Source: Punctularia strigosozonata HHB-11173 SS5 (taxonomy: Eukaryota; Basidiomycota; Agaricomycetes; Corticiales; Punctulariaceae). Taken from it: 64,000 bases of DNA. The stretch lies in the NCBI RefSeq assembly GCF_000264995.1, contig NW_006767435.1, positions 1,946,531 to 2,010,530 of the forward strand, read 5' to 3'. The notes beneath the pieces were generated by a model. It was not told the origin of the DNA. It saw only the letters and a list, made by a program, of their open reading frames with translations, and made no database searches. The position numbers were made by a program, and so were the translations under genes. The stretch's first letter is position 1. Each line of letters begins with the position of its first letter. Shown here one piece after another: positions 10,786 to 21,446 of the stretch.

Positions 10786-11878
10786 ATGTCGAATTTCTCG
10801 ATGTTAAATTCCAACAAACCGATATCTAGTCTTTGCCCCACGTAAGTGCGATAGTTCGCGGGTCGGAAAACAAACACTCACCGGATGATGCAGCAACGGC
10901 CGTCACGCCGTTGGGGATGGGGCTTTCCTCGCTGACAGTGTCCTTGCCGTCTGCCACCTCCAGGGCGAAGACGATATCTACTACTACTCCACTACCTTCT
11001 CTGGCGGGCCCGGGGTGAGTATTCATCGCAGCTCATCTTGTCGAACGCCATCGCTCATACGTCTGTTACAGTGGCGTTTTTGACGCCCCCAAAGCGAAAT
11101 GCCCTCCTGACAGAGGGTCGTCGGACTGGGTGACAGACAGTCCGGCGCCGATTTTCTCCGCCTCTCCGTTCCCGCTTGAATCTACTTCTCCTCAAACGCC
11201 GCCCGCGCCCGTCCATTTCCCAAGAGATATCGTCTATCCTCCCACCCCTCCTCTGGAGCACGCAGAGGCAGGTGCGGACGTCGAGCCGCTGGCCTTCCCG
11301 ACGTCTGTGCCGCCTACCTCTGCCATAGCGATTCCCAAGTCAATGTCAAGCCGGATGCAGCTCGCCACGCCCCCGTTGACTCCGGAGAATACATACGATG
11401 GCGAGGGTGGAGGCAGCGTAGCAGCGATCAGCGCCAAGCAGAAGGATGCAGCGCTCGATTTCCTGACTGCCCTTTTCCCGCGCAACGGCCTTACCGCTTT
11501 ACCATACGCCAAAAGCGTCTCCATATCAGCGCCAAACCTCGGCGCCGCATTCGACGGTGTGGTGCTCAATCTTCCTGGCCAGCCAAAGACGCTCTATGTT
11601 GATGGTCAAAGCGCGGAGAATGTAAACTTGCGAGAGAGGTATGTTATGCACACGTTTGCAAGACATTGTGCACTAAGATTATATTTTGCAGTATTGTTGC
11701 TCTCCTCGATTTGGCTGACGAACGCCTTGAGTGTTCTGCTCTCGTCATTGCGTTGCCTCGTTCATCACCTGCTCTTGGCGAGCTACTTCACTCGCTGATG
11801 TATGTGGGCGGCACTGTCGTCACTAAGCCGCCTTTCGAGGTTGACGCAGCATATGTACTCGTCGGGATGGAATTGTAG
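10786..11878 (+). CDS. OAZ: ornithine decarboxylase antizyme, expressed by +1 programmed ribosomal frameshift
   Basis: Antizyme binds ornithine decarboxylase, sends it to the proteasome and limits polyamine uptake. Exons are 10786-10841, 10894-11014, 11072-11638 and 11692-11878. The first frame runs 62 codons from MSNFSMLNSNKPISS through YYYSTTFSGGPGWRF to a TGA at 11081-11083. Skipping the T at 11081 continues as DAPKAKCPPDRGSSDW, matching the DAPHPP start of animal antizyme ORF2. The second frame carries the antizyme core: GVVLNLPGQPKTLYVDG, then SIVALLDLADERLECSALV, HSLMYVGGTVV and the C-terminus AAYVLVGMEL. With one base skipped the exons total 930 nt, or 309 residues. Known antizymes shift when polyamine is high, so the same control is inferred. 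A simple open-frame reading would miss the first part. Confidence 0.9.
11078..11083 (+). promoter_or_regulatory. antizyme +1 frameshift site TTT-TGA
   Basis: The last sense codon of the first frame is TTT, followed by the stop TGA and then C. It sits 7 nt into exon 3. The known site in most animals is TCC-TGA-T; TTT-TGA is a variant I recall from nematodes. Slippage on TTT-T puts the ribosome on GAC (Asp), the residue that begins ORF2 in other antizymes. A second in-frame TCC-TGA at 11105-11110 is not used, because its frame is closed by the TGA at 11081. Confidence 0.82.
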
Positions 11879-12104
11879 TGGGAGAAGCAACCCTATCAGG
11901 GTATACCTTCTCATCTTGTATGTAGTACGATAATTTTATGGGTACCCTTTCCCGATGTCGGTATGTGAAGCGCCCAGTGCCGTTCTCATCTTCGCGTCTG
12001 CGACCGCAGGTTTGCTTCAACCGACTACGACAAAATGGCCAACGCGACCCATAGGTCGCTAGAGCACTCCTTCGACTGCTTCATTACCTCTTCGCTGGTT
12101 TGTC

Positions 12105-13408
12105 ATGGGCGGCCTCGGTAGTCTTCTTGGTGCAATCCTCCGGATTGTCTGCGGCTCGTCCAGCTCCAAGGAGGAGTCCGGTGCCGAGCAGCCCTCACAA
12201 GGCCACTATCCTCAGCAGCCTATTCAACAGCAACCGCAAGCTTACCCGCCCCCTCAGCAACAACCGCAATCTCCACCCCCTCAACAGCCTCATACTTATG
12301 CGCAAGCAGCGCAATCACCGTCTGGAGCTGCTTCTCAACAAGAGGGATTTCTACCTGTGGAAACTCACCATAGGAAGCACCATGGCAAGCATGAGAGACA
12401 TGAGGACGACCGGAGCCCGTCCAGACCTCAGGAGCGGACGCAGCACGCTCAAGAACAGCAGCAGGAGCGTCCCCAGAATCAATATCACTCGGGAACTGCC
12501 TCCCCTCTACATTCGCCTCCACGGCACGAAGAACAGCGTGCTGGCCACCACTATGTTGTACGTGACTGCATCAGTCGCTCTCGCCTGCGACAACACGTCT
12601 GGATTATGCACCACAGGACCAAAACCAAGTAAACCAACACAATGAACAGTACATGGCTCTTCGTGCCGAAGCGAACGAGGAGGGTGATCAGATGTCGCGC
12701 GCGTTCCAAGAAAGTCACGAAGCGTACTCGAGAGGGGACGGTGCTATGGCGAAGGAACTGTCGAACAAAGGGAAGGCCCACCAAGCGAAGATGGAGGAAC
12801 TCAACCACAAGGCAAGCGAGTGGATTTTCGTCGGTACGCGACATAGATATGCCAGTTGAGATTCCGCTGATGATCTGGTACGGGTCCATCACACAAGAGA
12901 ACAATAAGGTTCGCCCTTCTCGTCCACCGACCTGACTTGCATATTGTTTACACTTCTTCGCTGCAGGACAGCCAACCTGGAGAAGTCGATTTACACGGAC
13001 TTTACGTCAAGGAGGCTATCAGCTATACCGACCGGGCTGTACAGGAAGCCCGTCAGCGCGGAGACGGGGAGATTCACCTCATCGTTGGTATGCCTGGATT
13101 TGATCTTTCTGAGAGCCGACCCTAACAGTTAGACAGGAAAGGGATTACATTCCAGAGGTCATGCCGCGAAACTCAAACCCGCCATCGAGGAGCTCATGGT
13201 CAAGTATGCTTGAACTGTCTCTATCGGTCTTTTGCTTATCACTAACCTGATTCTCCGTAGGCATCAGCTCATCACTGAACTGGACCCGCAAAACTCTGGC
13301 GTGCTCATTGTCCACCTCGATGGACGGGGCGCCAATAGACCTGGCGCCCTTGGGACTGACGAAATCGCGGGTCGGCTTGACCGCGACGAAGGATGTACAA
13401 TCATGTAG
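12105..13408 (+). CDS. DUF1771 and Smr domain protein
   Basis: Smr domains bind or cut nucleic acid; fungal DUF1771-Smr proteins act in mRNA quality control or are uncharacterised. The first exon (12105-12557) starts MGGLGSLLGAILRIVC, a hydrophobic start that could be lipidated (MG). A long Pro/Gln-rich, then His/Arg/Gln-rich, disordered region follows. Exon 2 (from 12617) holds DUF1771: YMALRAEANEEGDQMSRAF to KASEWIFV. A 4-codon microexon (ENNK) joins it to DSQPGEVDLHGLYVKEAI, whose DLHG is the Smr signature, then to HLIVGKGLHSRGHAAKLKP with the GKGxHS loop. The C-terminus is VLIVHLDGRGANRPG. At least five introns are needed, all with good borders. Confidence 0.92.
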
Positions 13409-13833
13409 CGGTGTTTTCTCTTCGCGCAGATTCACACATGTTCTTGGAATTCGACAAATACAGGTGCTGCTAGTGTCGCCGACGTTGACTCGACCACTCC
13501 TTGGGTGGTATGTACGAACAGGACAATACATCTTACCAGAGCATGAAGATGTCTTTTCTTCTGCTACAGTAGTTGCAAGGTGCAGCAACCATCCATGCAG
13601 CGCGGAAATACGCTCTGCTGCGTGACCTCGTACTGCACCGAAAATGATCGGGTTCGTGGTGAAGGGTTCGACGTTCGCCGTTCAAATGCAGTCCAAGCAG
13701 TTGCTCAGTATAAATACATGACGCGCGCGGGCCTCTGACTCTTACGCCAGCTGCTTGGTTCAGATTGTTGCGCACCTGTCGCTAAGTCTTGGCATTGTCC
13801 ACGGCCTTGTATACGTACTCCACGCTGGCAAGT
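13409..13833. other. intergenic stretch before the paraoxonase-like gene
   Basis: Both flanking genes run rightward. There are short open frames only (for example 13588-13145 on the minus strand, mostly antisense to the Smr gene). TATAAATA at 13709-13716 is a plausible TATA box about 120 bp before the next start codon. Confidence 0.4.
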
Positions 13834-15349
13834 ATGACAGGGGCCACCGTCACCGTTGGCTTAACCGCCCTCGCCATCCTCCTTGGCATCTATCAAGTTC
13901 ACTTCAAACCTATCATTACCGGTTTCGGTCTGGGGCGGGTCGTTGAACCTAAAGGAAACACTGACTGTCACACTGTCCCTGATGTTCAAGCATGCGAAAG
14001 TACTTATCGCTCTCCAACTCCTGATTAAACGTACTTAACCGAGTAATTCGCGGCAGAGTTGGTGTTGCACCAACCATCGGGATCTGTCTATTTGGCGTGC
14101 TCCACGCCGGCAAGCAGGGTTCAATGGATGCCTACGGTGAACCACTTCAATGCTTCAGGAATGAACGATCAGGATTATGTTGCTGTTTACGATCCCCCTG
14201 CGCGGAAAGTTACGCGCTTGAGCATCACTGGTTTTGAGTCTCCCCGTGGTCTATCGGTACACGGAATGGACGTGGTTCCGTCCTCTACAGATCCATCACA
14301 ACTCTTTGTGTATGTCGTCAACCATAGGGCGCCTCACGATGGCCAAGACGCCAACCAGGTTGGCGCCGATTCGTCCGTGGAGATTTTTCGCACGTCGGTA
14401 GGAGGGTCAACGATGGTACACGTTGCAACCGTCGAGGACCCAGTGATCGTAACGCCTAATGACCTCGTGGGGAGTCCTGACGGCAAAAGCTTCTGGTTCA
14501 CCAATGACCACGGCTCCAAGACATCTCTGGTAGGTTCTGTTTTGCATCTGCGCGGTGCTCTGCTGATCAGCAATCAGACTCGTCATCTTGAGCACTGGCG
14601 CTTCAAATTTGCGGCATCTGTGGGCTATTGCCATCTCGACGAAGGTTGCAGATTCGCGGTGCAGAATCTCCCGGGAGCAAACGGAATTGCGCGTAACAAG
14701 CACGACGTCTTCTACGTTGCGAACGACAGACACCCTGAGATTCGGGTGCTGGAGAAACAGGCGGACAATTCATTGGTAGTAACCGACCTTATTAAGCCAG
14801 GTATGACGGGCATACCCACATCCCACTGCAGAGTTGTTGTCTCACTCAAGGTGCAGACTATCCCATTGACAATCTGGTCGTGGATGAAAATGGTTATCTA
14901 TGGGCATCTGGTACGTATCATGACGATCGAGCTTCCGCCGAAGGTATCTAACCTTGTTCATCAGGCACCGTCAATTGTCTCCAGACAGTGTTCAAGCACT
15001 TCGAAGATCCTTCCATAATCGCACCTTCTTCGGCTTTGCGTATATCACTCAACACCGGACGTGATGCTTACTTCGGCGAGAAGTATAAGATTGAGAAGGG
15101 GAGCTTTTTCACGTGAGCATATAGTAGCGCGCTTCTGACATTTCTGCAGATTTTCGAGGACGATGGCGAACTCGCCCCTGGAGTAACCTCGGTTGCTTAC
15201 GACGTCGACCGTAAACAGTTGTTCCTTCACGGTAAGATGGCCGTCTTGCAGTGGGAATCTGACTGGCTGAAACCTGGTCAGGCTTGGCGAGTCCTCATTT
15301 GACGGTATGCAACATTGAGGTCTCCACTTCCAATCAGGTGCAGCTGTAG
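13834..15349 (+). CDS. paraoxonase/arylesterase-like six-bladed beta-propeller protein
   Basis: The family hydrolyses lactones and esters using calcium held in a propeller. The chosen ATG gives an N-terminal signal-anchor helix, VTVGLTALAILLGIYQVHF, as in animal PON proteins. The body contains VYLACSTPASRVQWMP, VNHFNASGM, RGLSVHGMDVVPSS, FVYVVNHRAP, VTPNDLVGSPDGKSFWFTND and LPGANGIARNKHDVFYVAND, the repeated blade motifs with calcium-binding Asn and Asp (N in TPNDL, N and D in FTND). Later exons give YPIDNLVVDENGYLWAS and ELAPGVTSVAYDVDRKQLF. Introns lie at about 13999, 14530, 14803, 14912, 15100 and 15232. The product is probably bound to the ER or outer membrane with the propeller in the lumen. 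Its substrate is unknown. Confidence 0.87.
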
Positions 15350-15665
15350 CAGAAGTATTCGTTTACATGTTGGTACGGCGGCAATTCGATGAGTACTCTC
15401 CCGCAGGCTATGATGGACGCCCGACATCTTGCCTGCTCGCTAGTTGATACTGAGTAGCAACACCCAATATTCCCAATATATATCCGAACTCGAATGTTAC
15501 AGCGATGCGTTCAAGTGGACTCTCCGATTTTGTCAATGCTGTCCGCATCAACAACCATTCCGCGAAGAACACACAGACGACACAAAATGCTGCGAAGCAG
15601 CCGCTCAAGTCCTGGTGATTTCCTGCGGCATCAGATGTCGTCTGCTATGACTGTAAAGCAAGAAC

Positions 15666-16298
15666 TCACACCCAGGTGCAACGGCCCATGCCGCTGGCAA
15701 GCCCGGTGTAGTTTGATCCGATCGTCAGTTGAGCCTTGAGTTCCTCTTCATAGAAGAAATTGATGGTGGCGCCCCCGAAGTGGATAGAACCAGCGACGAC
15801 AGAGTACTCTACATCATGCCCGAGCAAGTCGTCCCAAGAGCTGTAGAAAACATGGGCCTTGAACCCCCCATGCTTCCCCGCACCGAATACTGTGCAGATC
15901 GTAGATTAAGGAACCCCGAATCCCGAAGAAACCTGGAAGGAGGTGTGGAGTACTGATCCTTCGACGGTGACGTTGCAAGGCATGTACTGCGTGAAAGTGC
16001 CGGTGTCGACGTGCATAGGGAGAGGCTTCGCCTCGGCGAGCCACTTGTTGAAGCCCTTGGAACCGCCTAGGCACTCAATCTCGTGCAAGTGCTGCACCAT
16101 CTGGCTGTACAAGGGGGAGGCGGGGTTGAGGCGCGAAGCGTTTAAAAGACACGACTACCTACATATCGTCATGAGGAGCCGTCGCATCGTGCACTTGACG
16201 CCCTTGAGCGCAGATTTCACGCTTTGAACGTTGTAACCATCGCCATTCGCTGAGGCACGAGCATCGTCCGTGGAAGCAGCGACAGTTTCAGACGGCAT
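15666..16298 (-). CDS. conserved hypothetical protein, beta-rich
   Basis: I do not recognise the family. The start MPSETVAASTDDARASAN is a low-complexity N-terminus. It is followed by a helical stretch (KSALKGVKCTMRRLL), an exon with MVQHLHEIECLGGSKGFNKW and TGTFTQYMPCNVTVEGSV, and a last exon with GGFKAHVFYSSWDDLLG, SIHFGGATINFFYEEELKAQ and GLASGMGRCTW. The Gly-rich, aromatic C-terminal part looks like a small beta-sandwich. No signal peptide is seen. Exon joints near 16155/16105 and 15930/15895 are approximate, so the protein length is uncertain (about 180 residues). Confidence 0.58.
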
Positions 16299-17653
16299 AG
16301 CAAACTACCTCACTCCTCTGATCAGCCATCGGCGCATACCTACGAAGGCATCCGACTCACATGTAAAGCGAACGAGTTAGATAGACGGGACTAGTAGAGG
16401 ATGGAGCTTATGTCGCGAAGATACGATACCTCCCGGCAGAGATCATCTTCGGTTTCCAAGAATTTCGCGGCCGCCTTTGTTCGTACGCATCCGTTAGTAC
16501 CGGATCTTCCTTGAACCAGCCTATAGAATAGCACAGGATCCGGCAAGAGCGCTCCGTAATAGGACTGTCACTGGATGAAAGAAGGAAACTTCAGCAGGAT
16601 CCCCATTATGTACCAAGTCGTGACCGCCAGGCCATGACAGTTAGGCACCTGAGAACCGCGAATCGTAGAGGCTCCAGGGAAATATGTTCGGATTTAGCCC
16701 AGCGCCGTAGCATCTCAATATGGTGTATGATGAAGAGCCCATTTGATCTGTGCTGGCGCGGGCAGCGATGTTTTTGGTTATAGGACGATTGCGTGGCGGG
16801 AGGCGATGCAACAACGAGTGGACTTTGACCCCGGTGTGGTGAGCAACGTCAACACCATCCGCACATCGCGCCTAGGAAAGGATAGAAGACATTTCCAGAT
16901 CTGCAGACACACGACGCCCAAGCCCAAGTGTCGCACCGTCCAGATCATGCGGTACTCAGGCATCTGAGACGTAATAATATCATATTGCAATGACCTTGGG
17001 GAGCAGCAAAAGGAAGGTTTGCAGCGTATAGGTCGATTCCCAGTGCATGTTGCTGGGATGTTCGTTACAGTTGACACCCGTGAATTCGTGAGATTGCGCC
17101 GATCGTAAGAGGTCCGAGGCTTGCATTGATCTCACGGCAGTTACATACTGGTCAAAGTCCGAAGGAAAGTGGCCCGTGAACACTTCTTGAACACCTTCCA
17201 TCCGCGTTGCTCCGATCTGAAACTTCAACGTTCTGGTCAGAGCCGCTGTATTCCCTGCGCTATCCATATCGGTCTCGAACAACTCGTCTCAATGACTGCA
17301 CTTTGCGTACCATATGCTCGAGCTGGACGGTTCAGTGTTACTGTTAGCGCGGCCGGCGACGCGGTGCGTCTGATCGTGATGAGCTCGAGGACCGAGACAG
17401 TCCTCCGATCTTGAGACAACGGTCTGTACTAGTAGCGTGATCGATCTGCCTGCTCGCTTCACGATGCCAAATACTGCTCAGGTCCTCTCTCTGCTCGCCT
17501 GTACTTGCAGCTAATCTTGCAGCCTGAACATATGCTACGCCTCAATGCCGCTCCGGCTTCTCACGTGTCGCTGCGCGCCTTATCACGTCGGACTCGATAC
17601 TCATGCGCACTTCAGCTCGCGGTCCTCGTCCCATCGCTTGCACACCTTTCACC
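16299..17653. other. 1.35-kb stretch with no confident gene
   Basis: Open frames occur on the minus strand at 17419-17237 and 17282-16980 (with the phrase HFPSDFDQYVTAVRSMQ) and overlap in different frames. They may be remnants or exons of a gene I cannot assemble, since neither begins with an ATG in good context. The right end contains the bleomycin hydrolase promoter. Confidence 0.3.
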
Positions 17654-19426
17654 ATGGGAGCCGCCCCCTCTAAGCCTGCCCCGTCCTCGCTCCCAGCTCA
17701 GAGTGCGGATGACGAGAAGATGCTGGCGCGGCTGACGGCCATGTCGCTGGAGCACGGTGCTGTCCGACCTGCGGCTGAGGATGGCTCCGTGTCTTTCGAC
17801 ATCGTGAGCAAGTGGGAGGAGGACGCGTCTGCGGATCCGAAGATCCAGCTCTCGCGAACGATCCTCTCGCATACCAATCTCCAGGAGGCGTTGCTCTCTC
17901 GGTCGGCGATCGTTGCGGACCCTCACGTCTATAACACCGAGGTTGCGTTCAAGACCAGCCCTATCACCTCGCAGAAATCGAGTGGTCGATGCTGGCTCTT
18001 CGCGACCACCAATGTTCTCCGGTACAATATCATGCAGAAGTTGAATTTGAAGGAGTTCCAGCTCTCGCAGGTTCGTTCGTTCTGCAGTACCAGATTTCAT
18101 GGCATTGAACAGAATTCAGTCGTACGTATTCTTCTGGGACAAGCTCAACAAGTCGAACTACTACCTCGAGCTTTCCATCGAGCTCGCGGACCGACCACTC
18201 GATGATCGTCTCGTCAACCACCTGGCTGGGGACCTGATCAGCGACGGTGGCCAGTGGGATATGGCTGTGAACATTCTGGAGGTAAGCAAGGAGATCATTA
18301 CACAAAACGACTCACCATCTCACTCGATTTCCCAGAACTACGGTGTCGTCCCGCAGCCAATCTACCCCGAGTCCACTCACTCCTCGCTCTCTGGACCGCT
18401 CAATACGCTACTGAAGACCAAGCTCCGTGAGGATGCTCTGATTCTCCGAGAGCTGGCGGCCAGTCTTCGGGCCAACTCTTCGCTTTCCGAGGAGGCGGTT
18501 TTGGCTACGCTCCGCTCCAAGAAGGAGTCGCTGATGGCGGAGGTGTACACGATCATGTCGGCCACGTTGGGCGTGCCGCCGAAGCCCGACGCACCCTTCA
18601 CCTGGGACTACTACGACGCCGACGGCAAGCCGCACACGTGGACAGGCACCCCCCTTGAGTTCTACAAGGCGTTCCACGCCAAGTCGTATGCTCCTTCGGA
18701 CTGCTTCTCTCTCATCAACGACCCTCGGAACGAGTACGGAAAGCTCTACACCGTCGACAAGCTGGGCAACGTCTGGGGAGGGCGCCCAGTTCTCTACGTC
18801 AACACCAAAATCGACGACCTCAAGAATGCGGTCGTGAGGATGGTCAAGGCGGGCGTTCCGGTCTTCTTCGGATGCGATGTCGGGAAGTTTTCTGATCGGG
18901 TGAAGGGTATCATGAGCACTGGGCTGTACGAATATGAGGTAAATGTCATTCAAGAGAAGCTATGCAGTAGACCGAAACCAGCTGATTCATATCCACCAGA
19001 ACGCGTTCAACATCAAGCTCGGTTTGACGAAGGCCCAGCGCCTTCAGGTCAACGAGTCAGCCATGACACACGCCATGGTGATCTCTGCGGTTCACCTGGA
19101 TGGATCTGGAAAGCCAGTGCGCTACAAGGTCGAGAACTCGTGGGGTGAGGAGCCGGGAGAGAAGGGCTGGTTCGTGATGACCGACAAGTGGTTCGAGGAG
19201 TACGTATCAACCGCTGCCTGGTTTTGACCTACTCTAACGTGGTCGGATCAGATTCGTTTACCAAGTCGTTGTGCCTAAGTCTCTGGCACCCAAGGAGCTG
19301 GTAAAGGTCTTCGAGGGTAAGGAGAGGATTGTCCTCCCTGCGTGGGACCCGATGGTGCGTAAATCTTTCATAGGCTGGACGAAGTGTTCACACCAGCGCA
19401 CTGTAATACAGGGCGCCCTGGCTTAG
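17654..19426 (+). CDS. LAP3: bleomycin hydrolase / aminopeptidase C1-type cysteine protease
   Basis: This is a papain-fold (C1B) peptidase forming a self-compartmentalised hexamer; it removes N-terminal residues and hydrolyses homocysteine thiolactone and bleomycin. The ATG at 17654 has a good context and gives MGAAPSKPAPSSLP. The active-site Cys lies in QKSSGRCWLFATTNVLRYN, the His in ESAMTHAMVISAVHLDG, and the Asn in RYKVENSWGEEPGEKGWF. Other conserved parts are YVFFWDKLNKSNYYLE and DVGKFSDRVKGIM. The C-terminus ERIVLPAWDPMGALA carries the tail that enters the active site and limits trimming. Introns are at 18069-18121, about 18281-18333, 18936-18998, 19200-19249 and 19352-19411. An in-frame upstream ATG at 17603 offers a longer form. 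Confidence 0.95.
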
Positions 19427-19610
19427 TCGACCGTGTCGTAGTACATTTGGATTGTTCAAGAGAACATGTTCGAAGTTCAATACAGGCATTGGGGTTACAT
19501 TGACTACAGTTGCAAAAGCGAAGCAATTCCGTGTGGAAAACAAGATAAAAAGTAGCACAACATGCGGATATCGATAGCGTATGAGAATGGGCTTGGGTCG
19601 AGCGATCGTG
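19427..19610. other. convergent 3' spacer
   Basis: Only 184 bp separate the bleomycin hydrolase stop from the stop of the next gene on the opposite strand. This short spacer must hold both polyadenylation regions. Confidence 0.5.
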
Positions 19611-21035
19611 TCAGAAGGTCACCATGTCGGCTTTGGGCTTCCTCCACCGGTTGACCATGCGGGTCTTATCCATCGCGCGTTTGAACAGATGGCGTACGGT
19701 TGCCTTGCGCGTATCTTCGCCGAAGTCTCGGCGGTCTGCAATTTCTGGCGAATGATTCATGAAGGAGTACTGTCCGGAGACGTCATCCTCCTCGAGGGCG
19801 GCTGTAGCAGCGTCATCAACACTGCTTGGAAGAGGCGACCAAACGGCTGGGATGGGTGGGAGAGAAGGCGGCGTGTCGGAGGCAACGGCTTCGCCGATAG
19901 GCGGAAGACCGACTGCATATGCAGCGAAAGGGGCTAGACTCTGTCTGGGGCGGTAACTTGTCCACTTCATCGCTTCGCGCGGAGGTGGTGCGACCTGTTC
20001 GATTGGGCATGGGGCATCGCCTACGCCGTCGGTCACGATGTGCCCAGTGCTGCCGCCTGACGCGATCTCCAGCTTGGAATCATCGATGGTTCCGGGTGCA
20101 ATATATGGTGAGCCCAGCATTGCGCGGAGATCCTTGCGTGTTCTGGGCGGAGGGGCAACACTGCTTATGGAAATGCACGAGTCGCGCTGTGGCGGACGAT
20201 AAGGCAGTGGCGATTCCTTGAACAACACTGCTAATAGTTCTGCAGATCGGTGTTTGACACTTGTCTCCAGCACAACCAATGGGGACCGAGCGTCCAATGT
20301 GTCCTCGTCAATGTTCCTGCACATACAGTCGGGCAATGACATGCCTCCCGTAATTGCTGCGGCTTCCGGGTGGCTATCGCCTTCGACCGAATATAAAGCC
20401 TCATTCTCCTCCTCTGTAACAGCGATGAATGGTACATTGGGTTGAGAAAACAGGTCTTCCTCGAGCTCCCCAGCTGAATAGCTCCAGAAGGCACTCATGG
20501 CGCGCACTTCATCCAACGTGGAATCCGACCAAGGGATATCGGACGACAGCATGGGAGGTTGAGGGAAAGCGGAGATCGAGATGGCGTCGCCGGATTCGTA
20601 GCTGCATACCGACACCGCGGGAGACATGGACAAGGACGCCTCCGTCACGACTACCACGGGCACTTCGCGAACAGGATCCAGCTTCGACTCCTGGACGGTA
20701 CCCCAGGGCTCCTCGTCGTCCCCGTTGAAGTCGGAGGTGGCGACTGAGAGCGCCTCCAGCGAATGCTCGAATTCGATCTCGACAATGCGACCGAAGCGGC
20801 GTTTTCGCACGTTGGTGTTTTCATCCATAGATGGCAACGCTGGGCGTTTGATATGACTCTGGAATCCTCGTGCAGAGGCCTCATCGGACATCACATCGAG
20901 TACGTTTAGGTACCGAACGGAGGTCGGCGAAGGGGAGGTGCGTTGGTCGCGAATGGAATCACCACGATCCAGTAAACGCCTCTTCCTAGGCGGAGTCGAG
21001 CTTAGCAGCACATCCTCGTCAACAAAGAAAGTCAT
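19611..21035 (-). CDS. hypothetical Ser/Pro-rich, mostly disordered protein
   Basis: One long open frame gives 474 residues from the chosen start (MTFFVDEDVLLSSTPPRKRR). An upstream in-frame ATG at 21125 exists but falls in a weaker context. The basic stretch PPRKRRLL and a second one (NVRKRRFGRIVEIEFE) could be nuclear localisation signals. The rest is acidic and Ser/Pro-rich, with no predicted globular domain except a short basic helix near the end (HLFKRAMDKTRMVNRWRKPK). The motif RKRRFGRIVEIEF is reminiscent of short docking motifs in cell-cycle or transcription regulators, but I cannot name a family. No intron is needed. Confidence 0.72.
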   Translation of the reverse strand: MTFFVDEDVLLSSTPPRKRRLLDRGDSIRDQRTSPSPTSVRYLNVLDVMSDEASARGFQSHIKRPALPSMDENTNVRKRRFGRIVEIEFEHSLEALSVATSDFNGDDEEPWGTVQESKLDPVREVPVVVVTEASLSMSPAVSVCSYESGDAISISAFPQPPMLSSDIPWSDSTLDEVRAMSAFWSYSAGELEEDLFSQPNVPFIAVTEEENEALYSVEGDSHPEAAAITGGMSLPDCMCRNIDEDTLDARSPLVVLETSVKHRSAELLAVLFKESPLPYRPPQRDSCISISSVAPPPRTRKDLRAMLGSPYIAPGTIDDSKLEIASGGSTGHIVTDGVGDAPCPIEQVAPPPREAMKWTSYRPRQSLAPFAAYAVGLPPIGEAVASDTPPSLPPIPAVWSPLPSSVDDAATAALEEDDVSGQYSFMNHSPEIADRRDFGEDTRKATVRHLFKRAMDKTRMVNRWRKPKADMVTF

Positions 21036-21446
21036 CACGAGACGATGGACGGTTGTGCAATGGAGATAGGTGCTGGGCTGCTTCGTGTTAAACCATGGGC
21101 AGACGACACTTGGATATGCACTCACTCAGGTGTATAGGATGAGGGGTAAGGGTAGGGCCTTGTTGTTATTGTGGTGGGACCTGAACGGCGCGCGGAAGCC
21201 ACGAACAGACGGACCTTGGTAATATGGTTTTTCGGCGTGTTGACACGTTGAGATTGAACTGACAACCTCTGACGTCCGCGATGTCCACTTCACACATAGC
21301 GCCAATCAGCTGCTGCATTCGTCGCTTGCGCAACCTACATATCACCCTACGTACAACACGGTCTATCATTCGTCCAGGAACAACGCAAGCTATCTGCACA
21401 TACCACTAAATATATGCATCATGAACGATAAGCTACCGAGCCGCTT
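21036..21446. other. intergenic stretch
   Basis: The stretch holds the promoter region of the Ser/Pro-rich gene and the 3' end of the next minus-strand gene. Only short open frames are present and no repeat was seen. Confidence 0.35.

Noticed and set aside
11102-11110. TCC-TGA as the antizyme shift site
   Set aside because: It matches the common consensus, but its zero frame is closed by the TGA at 11081 and has no upstream coding part. The TTT-TGA joint gives the conserved DAP junction instead.
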